Assembly: GCA_016281935.1 (NCBI GenBank)
Contig: JAEEJN010000089.1
Coordinates: 62,001 to 126,000 of the forward strand
Direction: 5' to 3'
Source: Bacillota bacterium
GTDB lineage: Bacteria; Bacillota; Clostridia; Christensenellales; UMGS416
DNA: 64,000 nucleotides
Below the pieces are notes generated by a model, which was given only the letters and a program-made list of their open reading frames with translations, was not told where the DNA came from and did no database searches. Both the position numbers and the translations under genes were made by a program. Position 1 is the stretch's first letter. Each line of letters opens with the position of its first letter. Of the stretch, positions 55,830 to 64,000 are shown piece by piece.

Positions 55830-57623
55830 TCATCGGCCGTCTGGATTTCGGTTGATCGATGCGAACCGGACGGGATCCATTTTCGGCTGACGGTCTGGGG
55901 TCAGGACACCATTGATCTCCTGCATCACATCTGTCAGCTGTGTGTAGCAGTATCCCTGACAGTAGGGGATGGCACGGATTGCGTCGGTGACAGCTTCGAA
56001 GCGGGCAAAGAAGGCTTCTTCATCTGTGACCTTCTCATGATAACCCCAGGTCTGCATTCCCCCGACATCTCCCTGAAGCCCTATGTTCGTGAAAGCGATG
56101 CCTCCGTATTCTGTGATCAGGAAGGGGAGTGTTTCGTCGGGCCAGTAATCTTTTACGTAAGCGGCTTTGCCCGTGCATCCGTGGGCTTCCACATAACCGC
56201 GGTCCTCAAAGTGCTCGTTGATCATTTCACCTGTATCAGCGTAATCATGCAGAGCGCAGTAGTCTGATTCGGTCTGTTCCCATCCGTCGTTTGAGGAAAC
56301 GAGGCGGGTCCCGTCAAGAGCCTTTGTCAGGTGATAAAGAAGACGGGCTGTTTCCTGCTGACGCGGATGATTGAATATCTGCCTTACGCCCCAGCTTTCA
56401 TTGATGGGGGTCCATGTTATGATGGACGGATGGTTGAAATCTCGGTCTATGAATTCTCCGAGTGTCTGTGTCCAGTTTCGGATCGTTTCATCCGTGAAAT
56501 CATATGCAGAAGGCAGTTCGCCCCAGACTAACAGTCCGAGTTTGTCTGCCCAGTAGTAATAACGGGGATCTTCGATTTTCTGGTGTTTGCGCGCCCCATT
56601 GTATCCGAAACGCTTCGTCAGTTCCACGTCCAGACGGATTGCGTCATCGGAAGGTGGCGTGAGATTGGAGTCGGGCCAATAACCCTGATCCAGAATCAGG
56701 CGCTGATAGAGCGGACTGTGGTTCAGATATACGCAGCCTTCACGGACTTCGATGGAACGCATACCGAAATAGGTGTTCACTGAATCCAGCGTTTCGTTCT
56801 CGTCCTGCAGCGTGACTTTGAGATCATACAGATTCGGACGTTCAGGTGTCCAGGGAAGGAAAGCGGTAAGACCGCCTTTTTCCGTCACGTCGATCGGGAC
56901 ACGTGTATGGCGGTCGTTCATGGATACCTTCTGTGTCTTGATCGTTCGGCCGCGGAAGGACAGTTCAAACGACAGCGTCAGTTCCTTCGCGGGCATTTTA
57001 TCCAGAGCAATCTCGGCGGAGGCAATGCCTCTGTCGATATCGGGGGAGATGTGGATCTGTCTGATCGCATAGACGCCGACCGCCTCCATATAGACTGTCT
57101 GCCAGATACCCGATACCGGTGTATACCAACAGCCCATGACACCGCGATCCCAGTACTGTTTTCCTCTGGGCTGAGTGACGTCCGGCCAGTCTTCCACCCG
57201 TACACACAGATCATTGGACGCTTCTTTCAGATACGGAGTCACGTCCAATGTAAAGGGAGTATATCCGCCTTTGTGTTCACCGACACGGTTTCCGTTCACA
57301 TAGACGGAAGATGCGTAATCAACTGCGCCGAAATGCAGAAGGATACGGCGGCCCTTCATCGTTTCCGGTATACTGAAGGACCTCCGATACCACAGGATCG
57401 GATGAATCTCATCATTCGGACCGAGACCGCTCATTTTCGTCTGATAGGCAAACGGAACGGTAATCTCCAAAGGAAAGGTTTTTTCCGGACGGAACCATTC
57501 TTCCGAAAGGCCGAAGTCCTCATCATCAAAAGCAAATTGCCAGACGCCGTTCAGATTCAGATACTGTTCCCGGAAGAAATCCGGTCGGGGGTGTTCGGGA
57601 CGGGGAATCGTGTTCATATTCAC
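55830..57623 (-). CDS. Glycoside hydrolase family 2 (beta-galactosidase/glucuronidase-like)
   Basis: Acid/base WTPINESWG, nucleophile LITEYGG, GH2 sugar-binding N-terminus PRPDFFREQYLNLNGVWQFAFDDED. Confidence 0.92.
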   Translation of the reverse strand: MNMNTIPRPEHPRPDFFREQYLNLNGVWQFAFDDEDFGLSEEWFRPEKTFPLEITVPFAYQTKMSGLGPNDEIHPILWYRRSFSIPETMKGRRILLHFGAVDYASSVYVNGNRVGEHKGGYTPFTLDVTPYLKEASNDLCVRVEDWPDVTQPRGKQYWDRGVMGCWYTPVSGIWQTVYMEAVGVYAIRQIHISPDIDRGIASAEIALDKMPAKELTLSFELSFRGRTIKTQKVSMNDRHTRVPIDVTEKGGLTAFLPWTPERPNLYDLKVTLQDENETLDSVNTYFGMRSIEVREGCVYLNHSPLYQRLILDQGYWPDSNLTPPSDDAIRLDVELTKRFGYNGARKHQKIEDPRYYYWADKLGLLVWGELPSAYDFTDETIRNWTQTLGEFIDRDFNHPSIITWTPINESWGVRQIFNHPRQQETARLLYHLTKALDGTRLVSSNDGWEQTESDYCALHDYADTGEMINEHFEDRGYVEAHGCTGKAAYVKDYWPDETLPFLITEYGGIAFTNIGLQGDVGGMQTWGYHEKVTDEEAFFARFEAVTDAIRAIPYCQGYCYTQLTDVMQEINGVLTPDRQPKMDPVRFASINRNPDGR

Positions 57624-58648
57624 TCCTTTCCGACATCGATCAGGATTTTCATCGTCGACTCCCGATTCGCGTCGATATATCGATATGCTTCCAGATAGTC
57701 TTTGAAAGCAAAATGACGGCTCATCAAAGGCTTGAGTAGAATTTTTCCTTCACTGACCAGACGGATGGCATCGATATAGTCTTCATGGCGGTACATCATC
57801 GATGTGTTCAGATCCAGTTCATGATCGTTGAGGACGGCCAGATCCACGGTTGCAGGCTTTCCGAATACTGCGACAAGAATGATGACAGATCCTTTTCTTG
57901 CCTGAGATATTGCCTGATTGATCGTAGTGTCGTTGCCGGCACAGTCATAAATCACATCGGCTCTGTCAGAACCGAATGCATTCAGAACGGCTTGGCCGAA
58001 GTCGCTTTTTGCAGTGTTGACGGTATAATCGGCACCAACGGAAGCGGCTATGGACAAACGCAGATCGGATATGTCTGTAATAAGTACGGAATGGGCGCCT
58101 AACGCTTTACATGACTGAGCGAGAAGAATACCGATCGGACCTGCACCGAGAATCGCAACATTGGCTCCGACCATATCGGGGAAACGTTTTGCAGCATGGA
58201 CAGTGACAGCGAGAGGCTCGATCATAGCGCCTTCATCATAGGACATGCTGTCAGGCAGAGGAGTCACTTTGGAAGCATCTACGGCGAAATACTCGCTGGC
58301 TGTTCCTGTGGTCTGGAATCCCATGACCTTAAGGTTTTCGCAAAGATTATACTTGCCATGGATGCAGGGATAGCAGTGTCCGCAGAAGACCTGAGGTTCG
58401 ATTGTGACCTTCTGACCGATCTTCAGATCCTTCACGCCTTCTCCCAGCTCCGTGATCATGCCGGAGACTTCATGGCCTTGTGTCACGGGATAGCTCGTAA
58501 AGGGATGTGTTCCGTGATAGACGTGGATGTCGCTGCCGCATACACCGATACGCATGATTTGAATAAGGACCTGTCCGGGCAGGGGATTCGGTGCGGCGAC
58601 CTCTCTGAATTCGATGTGACGAGGGGATGTCATAATCTGCTGAATCAT
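57620..58648 (-). CDS. Zinc-binding alcohol dehydrogenase family protein
   Basis: RIGVCGSDIHVYHG, QGHEVSGMITELGEGV, CGHCYPCIHGKYNLC structural zinc, AILGAGPIGIL. Start set at 58648. Confidence 0.93.
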   Translation of the reverse strand: MIQQIMTSPRHIEFREVAAPNPLPGQVLIQIMRIGVCGSDIHVYHGTHPFTSYPVTQGHEVSGMITELGEGVKDLKIGQKVTIEPQVFCGHCYPCIHGKYNLCENLKVMGFQTTGTASEYFAVDASKVTPLPDSMSYDEGAMIEPLAVTVHAAKRFPDMVGANVAILGAGPIGILLAQSCKALGAHSVLITDISDLRLSIAASVGADYTVNTAKSDFGQAVLNAFGSDRADVIYDCAGNDTTINQAISQARKGSVIILVAVFGKPATVDLAVLNDHELDLNTSMMYRHEDYIDAIRLVSEGKILLKPLMSRHFAFKDYLEAYRYIDANRESTMKILIDVGKE

Positions 58649-58839
58649 TGCCGTGCTCCTGTTTGCGGGTTTTTCGATTGCTGTATCAAGTATAGCACAC
58701 TTCTGAGCTGTGGATACTTTCTTTTTGGTTTCTTTGTGTTTTTGTGAAGACAGGGCAGGCGTTCGGCTGCGGTATTGTGTCCGTACACATGATATAATAG
58801 AATAAGAACAGCAAATGAAATGAATGAGGAGGTACCTGC

Positions 58840-59430
58840 ATGTCCGAAGATTCTGAATGGACTGCTCTGGAGAACGAGATCGCAGGCTGTACGCTCTGTC
58901 CTCTATGGAGAGGAAGAAACAGGACTGTCCCCGGAGAGGGGAATCGGCATGCACGTGTTATGTTTGTGGGTGAAGGCCCTGGTGCTCAGGAAGATCTGCA
59001 GGGCCGTCCTTTTGTAGGTGCCGCAGGCCAGCTGCTCGACCGTATGCTCGAGTCGATCCATCTGGACAGAAAAGAAGTCTATATCGCAAATGTGGTCAAG
59101 TGCCGTCCGCCACAGAATCGGACGCCGACAGAAGGCGAAGCTGAGATCTGCCTGCGTTATCTCAGACGGCAGACGGCTTTGATTCGTCCCAGAATCATCG
59201 TTTGTCTCGGAACACCTGCAGCAAGAGCGGTGATCAGTCCCGATGCGCGGATCAGTGCAGTCCGCGGGAAGTGGATCGAAAGAAAGGGATTCTGGCTTCT
59301 GGGGACGTATCATCCTGCAGCCCTTCTGCGTGATGAACGTCATAAAGTTGCCGCGTGGAACGATCTCGTCATGCTGCGTGAGAAACTGAGGGAACTGGAT
59401 ATGGAGGCTCAGGATGATGAAGTGTTCTGA
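58840..59430 (+). CDS. Type-4 (Fe-S) uracil-DNA glycosylase
   Basis: GCTLCPLWRGRNRTVPGEG, FVGEGPGAQEDLQGRPFVGAAGQLLD, VVKCRPPQNRTP, TYHPAALL. Confidence 0.93.
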   Translation: MSEDSEWTALENEIAGCTLCPLWRGRNRTVPGEGNRHARVMFVGEGPGAQEDLQGRPFVGAAGQLLDRMLESIHLDRKEVYIANVVKCRPPQNRTPTEGEAEICLRYLRRQTALIRPRIIVCLGTPAARAVISPDARISAVRGKWIERKGFWLLGTYHPAALLRDERHKVAAWNDLVMLREKLRELDMEAQDDEVF

Positions 59431-60049
59431 TCAACTGGAGAAAATAGCGGCTGACTGTTCCTCTTTCCTGGAAGAACGTTATGGAAAAGGAACGATTACT
59501 CCCGTAATGGGCGAAGGAGATCCCGGATCGCGTATCATGATGGTGGGAGAAGCTCCCGGAGCGGAAGAAACAAGACTGAGGCGTCCGTTCGTTGGAAAAG
59601 CCGGCAGAAATCTGGATGAGTTCCTTGAGACCGTTGGCTTGGATCGGAAGGACCTGTATATTACCAATACCGTGAAATTCCGTCCCGTCAAGATCCACGA
59701 AAGGACGGGGAGCCTCAGCAACAGACCTCCTACGAAAAAGGAAGTCAATGACTGCCTGCCGTTTCTGAAACGGGAGATTGAAGCCGTAAAGCCTTTGGTC
59801 GTCGTTACGCTTGGGAATACGCCTCTTCAGGCTCTCGCAGACGATAAAAAGACTGTCATCGGATCTGTACATGGGATCGAGATCCCCGTGATCTGGCCGC
59901 AGGTTTCATTCTGTCTCTTTCCGCTGTATCATCCTGCCAGCATCATTTATAACCGAAGCCTAGGCGAAATATATCTGCAGGATCTGGCCAAACTCCGCAT
60001 GTATTTGGAAGAACGGGAAATCATTATGTCAGGCAGCACAAATTATTGA
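59414..60049 (+). CDS. Uracil-DNA glycosylase-family paralogue, apparently lacking Fe-S ligands
   Basis: MMVGEAPGAEETRLRRPFVGKAGRNLDEFL, NTVKFRPVK (Cys replaced by Phe), LYHPASIIYN. Confidence 0.88.
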   Translation: MMKCSDQLEKIAADCSSFLEERYGKGTITPVMGEGDPGSRIMMVGEAPGAEETRLRRPFVGKAGRNLDEFLETVGLDRKDLYITNTVKFRPVKIHERTGSLSNRPPTKKEVNDCLPFLKREIEAVKPLVVVTLGNTPLQALADDKKTVIGSVHGIEIPVIWPQVSFCLFPLYHPASIIYNRSLGEIYLQDLAKLRMYLEEREIIMSGSTNY

Positions 60050-60136
60050 AAATATGTTACAAAATGCTTTCTTTTTGATTGACAATTCATGGCTTCTCGG
60101 CTACAATACAGGTAACAACATCTGGGAGAAGCGAAG

Positions 60137-62107
60137 ATGAAACAGTATCGGACTTGGATCTGCCTGGCACTCGTCCTGGCAACCTTCCTTCCTTTCGTCA
60201 TGCCCGTAAAAGCAGCAGCGGAAGATTGGGGCACCATTACCGGAAGCTATGTCAATATCCGGGAAGCTCCGAAAGGCAAAGTCATCAAGACGCTCAACAA
60301 GAATACTGTTGTGCAGGTTCTTGGCTTTGACGGGAGCTGGTATAAGATCCAGGTAGACGGACTTACTGCTTATGTGTATAAGGATTATCTCAAAACGGGA
60401 GCCGAGGCTCCTGCATCTCAGGATGATCCTTCGGATCCTGTACCCACTCCGGTTCCACCCAAGGAAATGTCGGACACGACCATTCCGCGTCCTTCCGGCA
60501 CTCTTCTCAAGCTTGGTTCGACCGGTGAGGACGTGAAGCGTCTGCAGGCACGTCTGAAAGAGGTCAATTACTATTCGGGCGAAGTGAGCGGGACGTTTGA
60601 CGCGGCAACGGAAAATGCAGTACGTGAGTATCAGAAACACAACCGGCTCGGTGTGGACGGAAAAGTCGGTCCCAAAACCATCGCTTCTCTGTGGAAAGCC
60701 AAGCAGGGCACTGGGACCGGTGATGCAACGGTTACGGCAGTCCAGAAGCCGACAGTTCAGTATCTCCGCTTCGGAAATGCCGGTGAGAACGTGCGCCGTC
60801 TCCAGATGCGTCTTCAGGAACTGGGATACCTCATGGACAATACCGTGACGGGTAATTATTCCGCCGCGACACGCACAGCTGTTCAGCAGTATCAGCGCGA
60901 TAAAGGACTTCAGGCGGACGGTGTGGCTGGTCCGCAGACGATCACTTCACTGTGGAATAACACTCAGTATGTGCCTGCACCGACTCCCAGCACAACGCCG
61001 GCGGAAACCGCTTCTCCGGATTCCACACCGGCTCCCTCTGAGACCGTGACCCCTGCGCCTTCTGCCACCGCAACACCGGTCCCTGTACCTGAGGTCTTCG
61101 ATACGAATCTGTATCTGCGTAAGGGACAAACGAATGACAACGTCAAAAAACTGCAGCAGGCACTGAAACATCTCGGATACTTTTCTTCCTCGACGGCTGT
61201 AACGAACTATTTCGGGACGGCCACATACAATGCCGTTCTGGCATTCCAGAGAGCCAATCATCTCGGAGCTGACGGTGTGGCGGGGCCCAAAACACTGGCT
61301 GCGCTGAATCAGGCTCTTGCAGGCAGTTCTCCTGTCCAGCCGGATGATCCGACGTCAACAGAAGATCCGTCTTCCGGTGAGACTGTATCGTATACCTTTG
61401 CCTACAAGTCTTTTGATGTGACGCTGAAACTTGGTTCCACAGGAGTCCATGTGAAAGACATGCAGTATGCGCTGTATCTGAAGGGATTCTATAAGGGCGG
61501 CATCACTGGAACGTTTGATTCTACCACGAAGACAGCACTCCTCGCATTCCAGAGAGCAGTCGGACTTACTGCGGACGGACTTGCCGGAGAGTATACTCTC
61601 TGCACGCTGTACACGCTTCTGGATCCGCTTCCCGCAGATGCGGTAGATACTTTCCGCTTTGACAAAGGCGAAGATATTGCGTGTGAACTGATCGACTGGG
61701 ACACCGCGAATTCAGCATTGCCCAGACAGGCGGTTCTCACGATCGTGGATGTGGATACAGGTTATTCGTTCCAGGTCAAGCGTACCGGCGGCGGAAAGCA
61801 TGCTGACGTTGAGCCGTTGGAAGCTTATGATACAAACGTAATGTTCCATGTTTACGGAATGCGCTGGAGTTGGACACGCAGGGCAATCTGGGTGATTTAC
61901 AACGGACACAAATACGCTGCGTCCATGAATGGACAGCCTCATGGATACGATACCATCGGCGGCAACGATATGACCGGACAGATTTGTCTGCACTTCGTGA
62001 ACAGCCGTACGCACGGATCGAACAAGATAGATCCGGATCATCAGGCGGCAGTACAGAGAGCCTATCAAGCCTCCGTTCTGAAAGTTGAATCGGCTCTTGC
62101 AAAATAA
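60137..62107 (+). CDS. Secreted SH3-like and multi-repeat peptidoglycan-binding protein
   Basis: Signal peptide; SH3-like YVNIREAPKGKVIKTL; four PG_binding_1-like repeats (LKLGSTGEDVKRLQARL, LRFGNAGENVRRLQMRL, LRKGQTNDNVKKLQQAL, LKLGSTGVHVKDMQYAL); P/T linkers; distinct C-terminal domain. Confidence 0.9.
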   Translation: MKQYRTWICLALVLATFLPFVMPVKAAAEDWGTITGSYVNIREAPKGKVIKTLNKNTVVQVLGFDGSWYKIQVDGLTAYVYKDYLKTGAEAPASQDDPSDPVPTPVPPKEMSDTTIPRPSGTLLKLGSTGEDVKRLQARLKEVNYYSGEVSGTFDAATENAVREYQKHNRLGVDGKVGPKTIASLWKAKQGTGTGDATVTAVQKPTVQYLRFGNAGENVRRLQMRLQELGYLMDNTVTGNYSAATRTAVQQYQRDKGLQADGVAGPQTITSLWNNTQYVPAPTPSTTPAETASPDSTPAPSETVTPAPSATATPVPVPEVFDTNLYLRKGQTNDNVKKLQQALKHLGYFSSSTAVTNYFGTATYNAVLAFQRANHLGADGVAGPKTLAALNQALAGSSPVQPDDPTSTEDPSSGETVSYTFAYKSFDVTLKLGSTGVHVKDMQYALYLKGFYKGGITGTFDSTTKTALLAFQRAVGLTADGLAGEYTLCTLYTLLDPLPADAVDTFRFDKGEDIACELIDWDTANSALPRQAVLTIVDVDTGYSFQVKRTGGGKHADVEPLEAYDTNVMFHVYGMRWSWTRRAIWVIYNGHKYAASMNGQPHGYDTIGGNDMTGQICLHFVNSRTHGSNKIDPDHQAAVQRAYQASVLKVESALAK

Positions 62108-62121
62108 GCATCCTGAATAAA

Positions 62122-62154
62122 GAAAGCCCTCCGTACTCCGGAGGGTTTTTTTCT
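62122..62154 (+). terminator. Rho-independent terminator
   Basis: agccctccgtactccggagggttttttt. Confidence 0.9.
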
Positions 62155-62215
62155 GTCTGTGAAGAGCATAGAACAGCAGGAGCGCAGAAGAGGATGCAGA
62201 CTGCGCTGTTTCCAC

Positions 62216-63952
62216 TCAGATCCTGTATGGACTTTCTGCGATATCCATCATATCCTGTCCATCGTCCCAATCTCCATATACGGAAAAAAGAGAGTAGCCC
62301 GGCAGTCCCGGTTCCAGACGGAAACCACGGCCGTAGTCGCGCATTCGCAGTGTATTGATGACGAAGGCCATGTCTCCGCCTCCCTGCATAGGATCCATGC
62401 GGTTCCTGTTGGTTTCTCCTAGACACACAAGGTAGAGATGCTCATTGATTCGCACGTACTGTGCAGGTTCTTCAAAGAAAATGTTTTTCCAGCGGCGCAT
62501 CCTGTCCTTGACATCGAATACCGCTTCTTCCGGTGCGTCTTCTGGTAGAGCAGGCTGGTTCTTGAGAGAGTTGCGCATGTAGTTTTCAGTGATATAGCAA
62601 TGTGTGATATTGACATAGGGGGAATAATGCCAGGTTATTCTCTTGCCTACGAGATCATCTGTATAGCCATGACGACGAAACTCCTCAGTCTGATTCATCT
62701 GTACGATTGCGCCGAACAGGATTCGATGCCGGATGAGCCTCATGGACCGGGCATATGTTTCAGCATACAGGACAGTTACCAGGTTTTGTGCTTCATCCAG
62801 TATGAGCGTCACACATTCTGATCCGCGCATGAAAGGAACGAACCAGACACCATCATCACAATGCATGGGGCTGCATGGATAACTCATGAAAGGATCACCT
62901 TTCTTTGCGAAGATAAGGGTATCGTCCGTTATGAAATGAGCGACAGCTTCATCCCCGCTGTCAAGATGCAGACGGAACACTTTCCCTGCAATCCCCCTGT
63001 CGGGCAGAGCTGTGTAGCGACGTCTCCCGTCAGGTGATTCAGGAAGTATATCTCTCGCAACACTCGATTGCCCGATATCAGAGAGAGTTGCGCATTTTCT
63101 TTCAGTCTGAATGCGATATGGAGAAGGAGCATTCTCGATTTGAGGGATGCTCTCTTCTGTTACTTCACCCTTTGAGCGGAAGAATCCATGCTCCAGCCTC
63201 CCGTTGCCCATGGCGAAAGTGCGGCCGCAGTCAAATCCGAGTTTAAGATTCGTCAGGATCATGAGATTGTTGCCGCCAACAGAAGGATCGTTGCGATTCA
63301 TATTGTCTTCGACGAAGCTGATCAGGTACATGCCTTCCTTGATTCTGATGAATCGCGTCGGTTCTTCATAGAGTAGTTCAGGCTTTCGTTTCCCTTCTTG
63401 GATCTCGCGCTGTATCTGTTTTTCCTCTTCAGCCGTCCTGGACCCGGTCAGAGGACGGATTCGGCAATAACGTTCTGATGGATATATGTGTGTGTTGATA
63501 AAACCGCTTGCATAGTGCCACGTGAGCTTCTTGCCGACCAGGTCTCTTGTGAAACCGTGACGTTTTTTAGGGAGCGGCTTGTCCGCAGTGCGGATTGCCC
63601 CGAAAAAGTAATCTACGACGACAAGACGCGGACGAAGCGGATAGTATCCAAGCCTGGATACTGCCATCGTCACAAGATAGTTCTCCAGATCCAAAACCAT
63701 CGTGATGCAGGTTGTCGGTGCGATGCCTGACAGGACGGAAGCAACGAAAAACGTCTGTTCATCGGCTTGCAGACACCCGTATTTCTCCCAACGCAGCGGC
63801 TCGTTGGGACGCCGCCATTCCACGACGTCACCGCTGACAAAGCGTATATCCAGTTCTTCTCCATTGTCCAGGGCGATTCGAAACTGTCGTCCGGCGAGAA
63901 TGATGTCTGTCCTTTTAAGATATTTTCCTTCATGCTCGAAATTGAATTCCAT
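62216..63952 (-). CDS. MoaF-like protein, internally duplicated
   Basis: Two halves each carry the MoaF-like core: DLVGKKLTWHYASGFINTHIYPSERYCRI and DLVGKRITWHYSPYVNITHCYITENYMRN. Confidence 0.75.
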   Translation of the reverse strand: MEFNFEHEGKYLKRTDIILAGRQFRIALDNGEELDIRFVSGDVVEWRRPNEPLRWEKYGCLQADEQTFFVASVLSGIAPTTCITMVLDLENYLVTMAVSRLGYYPLRPRLVVVDYFFGAIRTADKPLPKKRHGFTRDLVGKKLTWHYASGFINTHIYPSERYCRIRPLTGSRTAEEEKQIQREIQEGKRKPELLYEEPTRFIRIKEGMYLISFVEDNMNRNDPSVGGNNLMILTNLKLGFDCGRTFAMGNGRLEHGFFRSKGEVTEESIPQIENAPSPYRIQTERKCATLSDIGQSSVARDILPESPDGRRRYTALPDRGIAGKVFRLHLDSGDEAVAHFITDDTLIFAKKGDPFMSYPCSPMHCDDGVWFVPFMRGSECVTLILDEAQNLVTVLYAETYARSMRLIRHRILFGAIVQMNQTEEFRRHGYTDDLVGKRITWHYSPYVNITHCYITENYMRNSLKNQPALPEDAPEEAVFDVKDRMRRWKNIFFEEPAQYVRINEHLYLVCLGETNRNRMDPMQGGGDMAFVINTLRMRDYGRGFRLEPGLPGYSLFSVYGDWDDGQDMMDIAESPYRI

Positions 63953-64000
63953 GGGGCCTCCTGTTTGGCAGATGATGATGCAGCGAAGTGCTGTCTGCGC

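Overview
The window looks like chromosomal DNA from an anaerobic Firmicutes/Clostridia-type bacterium (inferred from T-box leaders, gene content and Rnf/NrfA; not checked by search). Genes are dense on both strands and mostly housekeeping. Main blocks: glnS-gltX; a stand-alone trpB (TrpB2 type) behind a Trp-type T-box; GH39 plus an Asp/Glu-racemase-like protein; nadE and xth; a MATE transporter; NUDIX; lon; engB; recF; ppk1; ileS behind an Ile-type T-box; a complete glycine-cleavage operon (gcvT-H-PA-PB, lplA, lpd) behind a tandem glycine riboswitch; tldD/tldE-pcp; tRNA-Val(CAC); GH140/DUF4038; a contiguous Rnf complex-NrfA-ResB/CcsA operon; the GGGtGRT/NifU-like pair; SGNH hydrolase, GH2 and an alcohol dehydrogenase; two tandem type-4-like uracil-DNA glycosylases; a multi-repeat peptidoglycan-binding protein; and an internally duplicated MoaF-like protein. 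The strongest candidate for an unusual system is the roughly 8.5 kb single-strand operon at 42984-51491. It joins an Rnf ferredoxin/NAD redox pump, including an apparent RnfD-RnfG fusion, to a pentaheme NrfA nitrite reductase and its cytochrome c maturation pair, with no NrfH/NrfBCD in between. No mobile elements, CRISPR arrays or rRNA were seen. Most long antisense ORFs in the supplied track look spurious.
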